From Candidatus Enterousia excrementavium (lineage in GTDB: Bacteria; Pseudomonadota; Alphaproteobacteria; Rs-D84), in the NCBI GenBank assembly GCA_017694175.1, contig JADINE010000004.1, forward strand, positions 1-34,978: a stretch of 34,978 bases of DNA. Direction: 5' to 3'. Both the position numbers and the translations under genes were made by a program. A model generated the notes under the pieces. That model made no database searches and was not told where the DNA came from. It saw nothing but the letters and a program-made list of their open reading frames with translations. How positions within the stretch are numbered: the stretch's first letter is position 1; every line of letters begins with the position of its first letter. Below are positions 26,131-34,935 of the stretch, one piece after another.

Positions 26131-27711
26131 CTATTTTTTTGTTCCGCCAAACCCAATGACGACACCGATATTGCCATCTGGATTAATTCCCCCGTCATTT
26201 GGGCTGTATTGATAGTTTATCAATCCGACGGCCTCGTTTGGTGTGCCATTATCGCCATAATATCCCGTTTTGAACACCATTGTATGGTGTGGGTCATAAT
26301 CAGGATCGTTCATATCATGCGGATTCCAGTCGGCAGCATCCTTGATATTTTCTGCGGGGTTATCCTTGTCCAGGTGGAAACGTTCATCTGTGCCACCATT
26401 GCCACCGATGATATAGAAAGAGTTTTCGTTAGCATCATTCTTGACAACCTGAATCTTGTACCAATCCTGTGAAAAATCCGCGGTCAGGGTTTGATTACCA
26501 TCTGCGTCAAATACCAGGGTGGCGGCATTATCACGCAATCCTTCGGCTTTTAATGGAATATCAATACCGTTGCCATTATATGCATCTTCGTCACGCACCC
26601 TGACATCGGCAACCGCCAAACCGGTAAAGGTTATTTTACCATTTTCTGCCAGTTCGGTCATACGGTCTGCGTCAACCTGTTTGTCGGTATATCCGCCGGC
26701 AAATGGTGAACTTATTACGCCCCAAGCATTTAAAAATTCACGCAATTCTGCCTGGCCTTCGGGTGTCAGGGCTTCGGTATTAAATGTGCTGTTGCGAAAA
26801 TCTGTTTCTAAAACACCAAAATCTGAATACTTTAATCCCAAATCCTTGGCATAACTGATGTATTCGTTTTTGTGTTTCACCTCTAAATCGCCCAGAACAT
26901 TGTCCGGTGAAACAACATTCCCATCAGGATTTTCGTCCGTCATATCTTCTTTCGATAATTTATCTACATTTATAAAATACGCTGTATCGCCATCGCGGAT
27001 CATTGGTCCAACGGCAATATCGCAACCTTCACAGTTTGCTAACAGTTCCTCTGCTTCTGGATATTCAATCGATTCAATGCGACCGTCGGCATCAACATGG
27101 AATTTTAACGTTGTCAGCGTATCTGACCATGGCGTGGTATATAAATCCACACCGTCCAAGGTTAAAATTTCCGATTTTTCTTTTATTTCCTCGGCTGGTT
27201 TTTTAAATGCTTCACGACGTTCCAATATGCGTCGCGCGGTCTCGTCTGCATCGCCACCAACATAGCACCACATATCGTCCAATAATTTCAGCGCAGATTT
27301 AATTTTGTTTTGGTCGTCCTTGGAATTATTGAACATTTCCGTGATGTCATCGGCCGATGTATCATCTTTGGCCAGCCACTGTGCCAATTCCATCAATTCT
27401 TTGGCCCTGTCATAATCCATATCCCCTGTGCCGGCACTGGGGGCAAACGCCGCGCGATTGGTTGCACTGCGCGACACATCGCCCAATCCAACAGATTCCG
27501 CATCGGTGCCCAATTTACCCACAACATATGTGACGACCTGGGTTTGGCTGTTGGAAACCATACCCGTTATTTTTGAATTACTGTCTGCGACTGTATCCAC
27601 CGGGGCAGAAGGCCTTGTAATGTCCCCAGGCACGCCGGCACCCCCACCGCCAGAACCGCCACCACATGCGGCCAATGCCAATAAACTTGTTAAAACTGCG
27701 ATACGTTTCAT
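26131..27711 (-). CDS. Putative surface lipoprotein, candidate Slam substrate
   Basis: Lipobox LLALAAC followed by a GGGSGGGGAG tether. C-terminus NIGVVIGFGGTKK resembles TbpB-like barrel ends. Nine-bp gap to the Slam-like gene. Confidence 0.75.
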   Translation of the reverse strand: MKRIAVLTSLLALAACGGGSGGGGAGVPGDITRPSAPVDTVADSNSKITGMVSNSQTQVVTYVVGKLGTDAESVGLGDVSRSATNRAAFAPSAGTGDMDYDRAKELMELAQWLAKDDTSADDITEMFNNSKDDQNKIKSALKLLDDMWCYVGGDADETARRILERREAFKKPAEEIKEKSEILTLDGVDLYTTPWSDTLTTLKFHVDADGRIESIEYPEAEELLANCEGCDIAVGPMIRDGDTAYFINVDKLSKEDMTDENPDGNVVSPDNVLGDLEVKHKNEYISYAKDLGLKYSDFGVLETDFRNSTFNTEALTPEGQAELREFLNAWGVISSPFAGGYTDKQVDADRMTELAENGKITFTGLAVADVRVRDEDAYNGNGIDIPLKAEGLRDNAATLVFDADGNQTLTADFSQDWYKIQVVKNDANENSFYIIGGNGGTDERFHLDKDNPAENIKDAADWNPHDMNDPDYDPHHTMVFKTGYYGDNGTPNEAVGLINYQYSPNDGGINPDGNIGVVIGFGGTKK

Positions 27712-28013
27712 CTAACGTCCCCTTGGTTATATAAAATCAGACCGCCAAACAGGAATTTGACGGCCAGGGAGTTAGCTAATCACCAAATCGTTGACTCTGT
27801 TGACCTTTCGGCAAAACCGTATTGTATAATCAACAGCCCCCCGACCATTTTCTGGTCAGGGACACAATGGCACAAAATACACTTGCGCCATTACATCAGA
27901 TACAGTGCGACAAAATGTGTCGCCCCGAATAGTTAAGGTTTGCTACAGCCCCGAACCCAATTCCCATTGGATTCATCAGGAATTATAAAACACCTTATAA
28001 AAATTTACAAATT

Positions 28014-28041
28014 AAAAAACACCGCCCAAAGGGCGGTTGTT
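28014..28041 (-). terminator. Terminator of tRNA-Thr
   Basis: Minus strand reads aaccgccctttgggcggtgttttttaa. Confidence 0.8.
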
Positions 28042-28047
28042 TAATTC

Positions 28048-28123
28048 TGGTGCCGGATGTCGGACTTGAACCAACGACCTACTGATTACAAATCAGCCGC
28101 TCTACCAACTGAGCTAATCCGGC
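28048..28123 (-). tRNA. tRNA-Thr (anticodon UGU), CCA encoded
   Basis: gccggattagctcagttggtagagcggctgatttgtaatcagtaggtcgttggttcaagtccgacatccggcacca folds as a cloverleaf. Anticodon loop is TTTGTAA. Confidence 0.95.
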
Positions 28124-28177
28124 AACGTGCACCACTATACATTGCATCGGCATAAATTTCAAGTTAAAAATTTAATA

Positions 28178-28819
28178 CTAACCAAGTTCCTTTTCGATAT
28201 AGGCAATTGTATCCAGAACAGTTTGCATGTTTTGTAGATCTTCCTCGCGCACTTCGATACCAAATTCCTCTTCTATGGCCATCATAAAATCGACCACGTC
28301 CAAACTGTCGGCGCCGGTGGAAATCCATATATCTTCCCACCTGGTTTCGTACGTGAATTCTACTTCTTGTATATTCGCACCCAACTGTTCGTTCAGGATT
28401 TCCAGTAATTTTTCTTGTATTTCGTGTCTTGACCAAGAAGGCGGATTTGGTGTAGAGGGCTCAGTGTAATAACAATCCTGGGCGAACACGGTGTATTGTC
28501 CTGTGACGTCGGTTATGGTGGCGTCTTTGCTGATATAACAACTTGTAATATCAGTCGTTCCAGGCCCTGATGTAATCCCTTCGATTGATAAATACGATGG
28601 GCATTTACTGCACGCAGAACCTGTGCCGTAATAATTTTGCTGGCATCTGTATCCACAAACTGTTCCATCGAGGCATTTGCCAACCTGGACAGATATGGAA
28701 TAAGTTGACCATGTAACATCGCCAGTGCAAACGCCAGGACCACATATAGCAGCGGCATTGCCAAATGATGCCGCAATAACAACAAAACTTGTGGCAAAAC
28801 CACCGATTATTTTCGGCAT
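28178..28819 (-). CDS. Exported Cys-rich protein fused to a C-terminal acyl carrier protein domain
   Basis: N-terminal signal peptide MPKIIGGFATSFVVIAASFGNAAA, then CSKCP module, then EIQEKLLEILNEQLG...TGADSLDVVDFMMAIEEEFGIEVREEDLQNMQTVLDTIAYIEKELG (PP-binding/ACP, DSL motif). Confidence 0.88.
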   Translation of the reverse strand: MPKIIGGFATSFVVIAASFGNAAAICGPGVCTGDVTWSTYSISVQVGKCLDGTVCGYRCQQNYYGTGSACSKCPSYLSIEGITSGPGTTDITSCYISKDATITDVTGQYTVFAQDCYYTEPSTPNPPSWSRHEIQEKLLEILNEQLGANIQEVEFTYETRWEDIWISTGADSLDVVDFMMAIEEEFGIEVREEDLQNMQTVLDTIAYIEKELG

Positions 28820-28993
28820 TCCAAAGGGAGGAATTTTATGCAGAAAACCGATATTTTTTCAAAAAGAAAGGCCACCAATTTAATCGGTGGTTTTATTTCG
28901 GCATAACTATCGCTGCATATTATGCCAGTTTTGACCGAGTTTTGCAATAAAAATGCTTGCATTGTGCAAATAACAGTTAAAAATATAATCACT

Positions 28994-30253
28994 ATGATAA
29001 AATTACCTGAATTATTGGCACCGGCGGGCACGCTGGACGCTTTCAAAACAGCCATTTTATACGGCGCAGACGCAATTTATGCGGGGCTGCCTGGTTTTTC
29101 TATGCGGGCGCGTGCAAAAATCACAACCGACGAGGTTCGCACAGGAATCGAGCTGGCACACAGCGCCGGGCGTAAAGTATACCTTGCGTTTAATTTATTT
29201 GCGCACGAACGCGATTTTGAAAACATGTCCCGTGTAAGTGACGTGATTAATTATTTGCGTCCCGACGCATTGATTATATCTGACCCGGGTGTTATGCTGT
29301 GGGTGCGCGAACATCACCCCGATATGCCCATACACGTGTCAACCCAGGCAAACATTTGTTCAGCCGCATCTGTAAAGTTTTGGCAAAATGCCGGGGCGCG
29401 TTTGTGTGTTCTTGCGCGCGAAGTTTCGCATCCTGAATTTAAAATCATTCGTGAAAAATGCCCAGATATGGGGTTGGAAATATTTGTTCATGGCGCCATG
29501 TGCATGAGTTATTCTGGGCGTTGTCTGTTGTCGAATTTTATCACAGGCCGTCCGGCGAACCGCGGGGCATGTGCGCAACTGTGCCGATGGAAATACGATG
29601 TGGTTTTGCGTGAACACGAAACGGGCATTGAAATGCCAATCGAAGAAGATGAACGTGGCGCATACATAATGAACGCGCGTGATTTATGTTTAATGCCGCG
29701 CTTGGGCGAAGTAATTGCATCGCGCCCAGATTCATTAAAAATCGAAGGTCGCAACCGCAGCGAATATTACGTTGGGGCGGTTGTGCACGCGTATCGCGCG
29801 GCATTGGATGCGTATGCGCGCAATCCAGACTCGTTTGACCCTGCGCCATTTATGGCGGAATTAAATCGCTTGGAGGTGCGCGGATATACAACGGCGTTTT
29901 TCGATGGCCCGGCCGGTCCAGATGCTCAAAATTATGAAACTGCGCGTTCAACGTCTGATTATCATGCAGCCGGCGTGATAACCGCCACAGACAACGAAAA
30001 AATCACATTGGAATTACGCAATGAAATACGGTCGGGTGACACGATAAATTTCATTGTTCCGCGCAGTGATGTGAACATTTCTGTAAAATTGGAAAAAATT
30101 ATCAATGCAAAAAATGGCGACGCATTGCCAAAATTGTCCGCTGGTCAGCGTAACAGTTTATTAATACCGCGGGCATGGATATGTGGCACATCTGATGCAT
30201 TGGTTCCATACACATTGGCGTATAAAACAAAAATATCCCAAATGCCGGTCTAA
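28994..30253 (+). CDS. trhP: U32 peptidase-family protein, TrhP/YegQ-like tRNA hydroxylation factor
   Basis: LPELLAPAGTLDAFKTAILYGADAIYAGLPGFSMRAR, IHVSTQAN, EIFVHGAMCMSYSGRCLLSNFITGRPANRGACAQLCRW and SLKIEGRNRSEYYV, plus a C-terminal domain. Confidence 0.85.
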   Translation: MIKLPELLAPAGTLDAFKTAILYGADAIYAGLPGFSMRARAKITTDEVRTGIELAHSAGRKVYLAFNLFAHERDFENMSRVSDVINYLRPDALIISDPGVMLWVREHHPDMPIHVSTQANICSAASVKFWQNAGARLCVLAREVSHPEFKIIREKCPDMGLEIFVHGAMCMSYSGRCLLSNFITGRPANRGACAQLCRWKYDVVLREHETGIEMPIEEDERGAYIMNARDLCLMPRLGEVIASRPDSLKIEGRNRSEYYVGAVVHAYRAALDAYARNPDSFDPAPFMAELNRLEVRGYTTAFFDGPAGPDAQNYETARSTSDYHAAGVITATDNEKITLELRNEIRSGDTINFIVPRSDVNISVKLEKIINAKNGDALPKLSAGQRNSLLIPRAWICGTSDALVPYTLAYKTKISQMPV

Positions 30254-30315
30254 CTAAATCCTTTTATCCAGAATATTTTTGTGATATAATGGTTTAAAAG
30301 GAAAATGGAAAGGCA

Positions 30316-31395
30316 ATGAAAAAAGTCGGCTTTCTTGCGGCGTTGACTGGTATTTTGTTTGGCGTGCACGGCACGGCGGATGCGGCAACTTATCCGGTTT
30401 ATACCGGGTATCAGGGTACAAATGCCGCTGGCCAGGTTGTGTTATTGCCCACAACGGGCGGCACCGTTATGCAGACAAGCAATCCAAATGTTGCAAATCC
30501 AACGCGTGTAACGGGCGCCTTGCCGCGTGTTGGGTCGAATACCACGACGGTTGCGGGTCGCCAATATTATCAACCAACTGATTTTGACAGATTGGCGGAC
30601 AGCGGCCTGTATGTTGGATTGGCGGTTGGATATTCCGCCAGTGTAAGTGGGTCTGTGATTTCAGATTATATGGACGAAGAAGGCGGACAATTTGTCCCCG
30701 GCGCTTTTCAAGAGGCTGATTTTGCCACCGATACAGTAATTCCGTTACAGTTGTCTGTTGGTGCGTCTATTAACAACGATTTACGCATAGATTTTGGTTA
30801 TTTGCGCTATTCTGGGATTGCGTATCCGTCTATGGTAAAGTCTGCGGACGGAATTGGTGGTTATGTTGATGCGACTGTGGATGGTGGTGCCATCACAGCG
30901 AATGCCACAATGTTGAATTTGTATTATAATATTGACTCTTACACAGGCTATCTGGCGGGTGGAATGTTGCGGCCATATATTGGTATTGGCGCGGGTATTT
31001 CACTGAATACGATTGCCGACTATGTTGTGTACGATGATACTTTTTACTCGGAAATGGAACCAAGTGTGGCGGGGCCTGGCGATTTAACCGGGATATCGGA
31101 TGTGTATGCGTACCATAACGGCGGCACTTCTGAACAATTTGCTTTTATGGTCGAAGGTGGTTTAACAACGGAAATGGATGGCGGGATAAAAATCGATTTC
31201 TTTGTGCGGTATACCAACCTGGGCAAAGTGCGCACATCTGGCAGCATTATTGTTTCCCAGACAGAATGGCTGGGTGACGGCGCAGGCAGTGAATATCCGG
31301 CCCCGTATGACAGTGTTTACCATTACACCAATTGGTACGAAGGCGGCCGTTTAAGTATGATTGATTTAGGTCTGCGGTTAAGATTGCAGTTCTGA
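30316..31395 (+). CDS. Opacity-like outer-membrane beta barrel with N-terminal linker
   Basis: Signal peptide, LADSGLYVGLAVGYSASVSG, LRPYIGIGAGISLNTI and C-terminal DLGLRLRLQF. Confidence 0.8.
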   Translation: MKKVGFLAALTGILFGVHGTADAATYPVYTGYQGTNAAGQVVLLPTTGGTVMQTSNPNVANPTRVTGALPRVGSNTTTVAGRQYYQPTDFDRLADSGLYVGLAVGYSASVSGSVISDYMDEEGGQFVPGAFQEADFATDTVIPLQLSVGASINNDLRIDFGYLRYSGIAYPSMVKSADGIGGYVDATVDGGAITANATMLNLYYNIDSYTGYLAGGMLRPYIGIGAGISLNTIADYVVYDDTFYSEMEPSVAGPGDLTGISDVYAYHNGGTSEQFAFMVEGGLTTEMDGGIKIDFFVRYTNLGKVRTSGSIIVSQTEWLGDGAGSEYPAPYDSVYHYTNWYEGGRLSMIDLGLRLRLQF

Positions 31396-31440
31396 TATTC
31401 AAATGGGGCGCGTTGACATATGGCATCGCGGGGAGAGTGC

Positions 31441-33528
31441 ATGAAAGCAACACGGGCAATAATTCACTATTCGTTATTTGCGGCGTTAATCGGGGCAATG
31501 CCATATTGTGCTGATGCCGCGATGCGGGTGGGTAATAATTCCCGCAGTTATGCCCAGGCTTATCAGCAAGTGAATTCGATGCGTAATCCTGTTCAAACTG
31601 CGCAGCCACAAACACAACAGATGGTTGTTGTAACCCCATCAACTGATGTCGAAAATAATTTACCGGTGCGTGTCGCAGACGAAGAATTGGCCCAGGAAAT
31701 CGCCACACAACCGACCGACAGTGCCGCGTATGATCGCTTAACCCAATGTGCAATGATTTATCCAAACGGTGAATTTGCATGGGATTCCCCCACCATTGGT
31801 TCCGGTGTGGGCGGTGCTGACACATGTGTTGCTGTTGTTGAATTGCGTGGTTATCAGGCCGGCCCAAATGGCGAAGATTTGGTGTTGGCGCGTGCAAATT
31901 TGGCGGCTGGTGACAGAATTACTTGCAATATTGGTTCGTTTCCTGAATCTACGATGATTACAAGTGCGGTTGAAAGTTTTACTTTCCCCGCAGACAGGGC
32001 GCCCACGATGGACGATGTTGTGGCCCAAATGAACCAGGAACAAAAGCAAAACGCTGGCATGAAAATTGTGGCAGGCGCATTGATTGGCGGTTTGGGTGGT
32101 AATATGAGTGGCGCCAACGATCCAGGCAACGACAGTTTGTTGGGTACAGATCGTGGCAAGGTGCAAAATACAGTTATTGGTGCGTTGTCTGGTGCTGCAT
32201 TGATGGCGGGTAATGCCTATGCCGGCAAAGTCGCAGGCGATACAATTTTATCGGCCGGTGTTAATGCTGCGGCCGGTGGTGTGGTGGGTAATATGTCCGC
32301 ATCAGGTGATTCTGTGTTGCGCATTGAACGGTGCGAAATCAATGGTGAAAGCACAACTTGTCTGTGGGGCGCATTGGTTACATCTACGGCATTACCGGAA
32401 TCGCAAACTGCGTATTATAATATTGATACGGGCGTCACATATGTTTGCGATGCAAATGGCAATAATTGCAATGAACAAGACTTGGTTTCAATCAGATTGA
32501 CCGCTTTCCCAGACAATACGGTGGATGAACTGGAACGGGATCAAATTATCGAGACCATTAATATGGACGCAGGTAAACAATACTTTATGGCCATTGAAAA
32601 TGGCAAAATCAGCATTGTTTCTGCAAGTGATGCAACCAGTGCAAATTCTGAATATGCCGATAACATAGACGGCTTGGTTACATCTACGGCATTACCGGTA
32701 TCGCAAACTGCGTATTATAATATTGATACGGGCGTCACATATGTTTGCGATGCAAATGGCAATAATTGCAATGAACAAGACTTGGGTTCAATCAGATTGA
32801 CCGCTTTCCAAGACAAAACGGTGGATGAACTGGAACGGGATCAAATTATCGAGACCATTAATATGGACGCAGGTAAACAATACCTTATGGCCATTGAAAA
32901 TGGCAAAATCAGCATTGTTTCTGCAAATGATGCAACCAGTGCAAATTCTGAATATGCCGATAACATAGACGGCAGCCGCGGTATATTTGCTAAAATTGCG
33001 TCTGCTGGTACGATTAACATAGACGGCAGCCGCGGTATATTTGCTAAAATTGCGTCTGCTGGTACGATTGATCAGCAAATTCCCGCCATGATACAAATGA
33101 CTGACAAAGCATTCGGCATGACCAGCGAAGATTGGCGCGAATGGAAATCTGCAAATGGGGCAGGGCAGCCAATTTATGGACGGTCTGGCAATGGGGTTGC
33201 ATATGCGTTATCCAAACCGGGGGACATAAATAATTTCTATCCTATGATGCAAGATGCCACCGACGGCAGCCTGATCGATTTTGGTAACAAAGCCCGCTTG
33301 AAAAGCACTTTGATTGGTGCGGGTGTTGGCGGTGCCCTGGGTGGTTTTGCAGGATACCAAGGTGCACAATTGGATGTTCAAAATCGTTGGGTGTCCGCGG
33401 TGCGTGAATACGAAGATTCATTAACCAAAGTATATTGTGTAACCGGTGACAGATATTTAAGTAAATATAACGATGCTGTGTTTATTCCCGCAATAACAAC
33501 ACCGACTGCATCAGATACAGAACAATAA
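31441..33528 (+). CDS. Large exported protein with glycine-zipper segments and internal tandem duplications
   Basis: ATG 31441 preceded by gggagag; signal peptide MKATRAIIHYSLFAALIGAMPYCADAA; AGALIGGLGGNMSG and GAGVGGALGGFAGYQG. Confidence 0.8.
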   Translation: MKATRAIIHYSLFAALIGAMPYCADAAMRVGNNSRSYAQAYQQVNSMRNPVQTAQPQTQQMVVVTPSTDVENNLPVRVADEELAQEIATQPTDSAAYDRLTQCAMIYPNGEFAWDSPTIGSGVGGADTCVAVVELRGYQAGPNGEDLVLARANLAAGDRITCNIGSFPESTMITSAVESFTFPADRAPTMDDVVAQMNQEQKQNAGMKIVAGALIGGLGGNMSGANDPGNDSLLGTDRGKVQNTVIGALSGAALMAGNAYAGKVAGDTILSAGVNAAAGGVVGNMSASGDSVLRIERCEINGESTTCLWGALVTSTALPESQTAYYNIDTGVTYVCDANGNNCNEQDLVSIRLTAFPDNTVDELERDQIIETINMDAGKQYFMAIENGKISIVSASDATSANSEYADNIDGLVTSTALPVSQTAYYNIDTGVTYVCDANGNNCNEQDLGSIRLTAFQDKTVDELERDQIIETINMDAGKQYLMAIENGKISIVSANDATSANSEYADNIDGSRGIFAKIASAGTINIDGSRGIFAKIASAGTIDQQIPAMIQMTDKAFGMTSEDWREWKSANGAGQPIYGRSGNGVAYALSKPGDINNFYPMMQDATDGSLIDFGNKARLKSTLIGAGVGGALGGFAGYQGAQLDVQNRWVSAVREYEDSLTKVYCVTGDRYLSKYNDAVFIPAITTPTASDTEQ
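32374..32973 (+). repeat. Tandem duplication, 2 x 300 bp (2 x 100 aa), in frame
   Basis: 32374-32673 and 32674-32973 align without gaps and differ at only a handful of positions. Confidence 0.95.
32962..33069 (+). repeat. Perfect tandem duplication, 2 x 54 bp (2 x 18 aa), in frame
   Basis: aacatagacggcagccgcggtatatttgctaaaattgcgtctgctggtacgatt at 32962-33015 and 33016-33069. Confidence 0.97.
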
Positions 33529-33553
33529 AAAAACGCCCAATTGGGCGTTTCTT
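33527..33553 (+). terminator. Rho-independent terminator, possibly bidirectional
   Basis: aaaaaaacgcccaattgggcgtttctt. Confidence 0.75.
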
Positions 33554-33561
33554 ATTACAGA

Positions 33562-34935
33562 TTATCCATTTATTATTTCCATAACGCGCTGTGGCACATC
33601 GGATATCGCCACGCGTTCCTGTTGCATGGAATCACGATGGCGCAGTGTTACTGTTTTATCTTCCATTGTTTGGTGGTCAACGGTAATACAAACTGGCGTT
33701 CCGATTTCATCGTGCCGGCGGTAATTTTTACCAATGTTGCCGGAATTTTCCAATTCTATGCGGCCAATATGTAATTTACGTAAATCGTTTTCGATACCAT
33801 TCGCAATTTCCACCAATTCAGGCACATTACGCGCCAGCGGGATAACGGCGGCCTTTACCGGGGCCAGCGCAGGTTTTAATTTCAACACCACGCGCGATTT
33901 GCCGTCTGGTAATTGTTCTTCGGTATATGCATCCAGCATAACCGCGAACATGGCGCGATTCACACCCATGGCTGTTTCAATAACATATGGGATAAAACTT
34001 TCGCCCGTTTGTGGATCACTGTACGCAAGTTTAACTGTGCTGTCACGATTTTCCATCACATGCGCATTAATTTTGAATTCGCTTTGTGATTTTGTATGTG
34101 ACCCCAGGTCGAAATCTTGGCGGTTATGAATACCTTCGACTTCGTCAAATCCATCTGGGAATTCGTATTCGATATCGCCGGCGGCCTTGGCATAATGGGC
34201 CAGTTTTTCATGTGGTGTAAAACGCAATTTATTTGCAGGTATTCCCAACACATCAATCCACCACGCCATGCGGATTTTTTTCCACATTTCAAAATATTTT
34301 TCATCATCCGCAGGATTTACAAAATACTGCATTTCTGCCTGTTCAAATTCGCGCATACGGAACACGAAACCACGCGGTGAAATTTCATTACGAAATGCTT
34401 TGCCAATTTGGGCAATACCAAACGGCAATTTATGCGGACATGCATCCAAAACATTTTTAAAATTAACATATGTAGTGGTTGCAGTTTCAGGCCGCAAATA
34501 CGCGTTTATTTCGCCATCGGCCGTTGCGCCGATTGACAGCCCCATCATTAATTGGTATGCGCGTGGCGGGGTTAAATCAGTACTGCCACAATTATCGCAT
34601 TTTGTTTGGTCGCGCATTTTATCCTGGCGCATACGGGCGCCACATTTTTTGCATTCGACCAATGGGTCGGAAAAACTGGATTCATGCCCAGAATATTTCC
34701 ACATTAAACGGTTTGTGATAACCGCTGCTTCCAATCCTTCTATATCATTACGGGAATAAATCATAGAATTCCACCAAGCATTGCGGATATTTTTCATTAA
34801 CTCCACGCCGTATGGACCGTAATCATATGTACCGCCCATTCCCCCATAGATTTCAGAACCTGTAAAAATAAAACCACGCCGTTTGCATAATGCGACGATA
34901 TCATTAACAGTTTTTGCTGGCATTTTAACCCCCAA
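33562..34935 (-). CDS. glyS: Glycyl-tRNA synthetase, alpha2 (dimeric) class II type
   Basis: GFIFTGSEIYGGMGGTYDYGPYGVELMKNI, CKKCGARMRQDKMRDQTKCDNCGS, YLRPETATTTYVNFKNV and GKAFRNEISPRGFVFRMREFEQAEMQYF. Start may be 34923. Confidence 0.94.
   Translation of the reverse strand: MGVKMPAKTVNDIVALCKRRGFIFTGSEIYGGMGGTYDYGPYGVELMKNIRNAWWNSMIYSRNDIEGLEAAVITNRLMWKYSGHESSFSDPLVECKKCGARMRQDKMRDQTKCDNCGSTDLTPPRAYQLMMGLSIGATADGEINAYLRPETATTTYVNFKNVLDACPHKLPFGIAQIGKAFRNEISPRGFVFRMREFEQAEMQYFVNPADDEKYFEMWKKIRMAWWIDVLGIPANKLRFTPHEKLAHYAKAAGDIEYEFPDGFDEVEGIHNRQDFDLGSHTKSQSEFKINAHVMENRDSTVKLAYSDPQTGESFIPYVIETAMGVNRAMFAVMLDAYTEEQLPDGKSRVVLKLKPALAPVKAAVIPLARNVPELVEIANGIENDLRKLHIGRIELENSGNIGKNYRRHDEIGTPVCITVDHQTMEDKTVTLRHRDSMQQERVAISDVPQRVMEIING

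Noticed and set aside
31247-31897. 216-aa minus-strand ORF spanning the end of one barrel gene and the start of the 31441 gene
   Set aside because: No domain-like sequence; opposite two well-supported CDSs with signal peptides.
32374-33069. CRISPR-like or transposon interpretation of the tandem repeats
   Set aside because: Units are in-frame protein-coding duplications (100 aa, 18 aa) with no spacers, terminal repeats or transposase.
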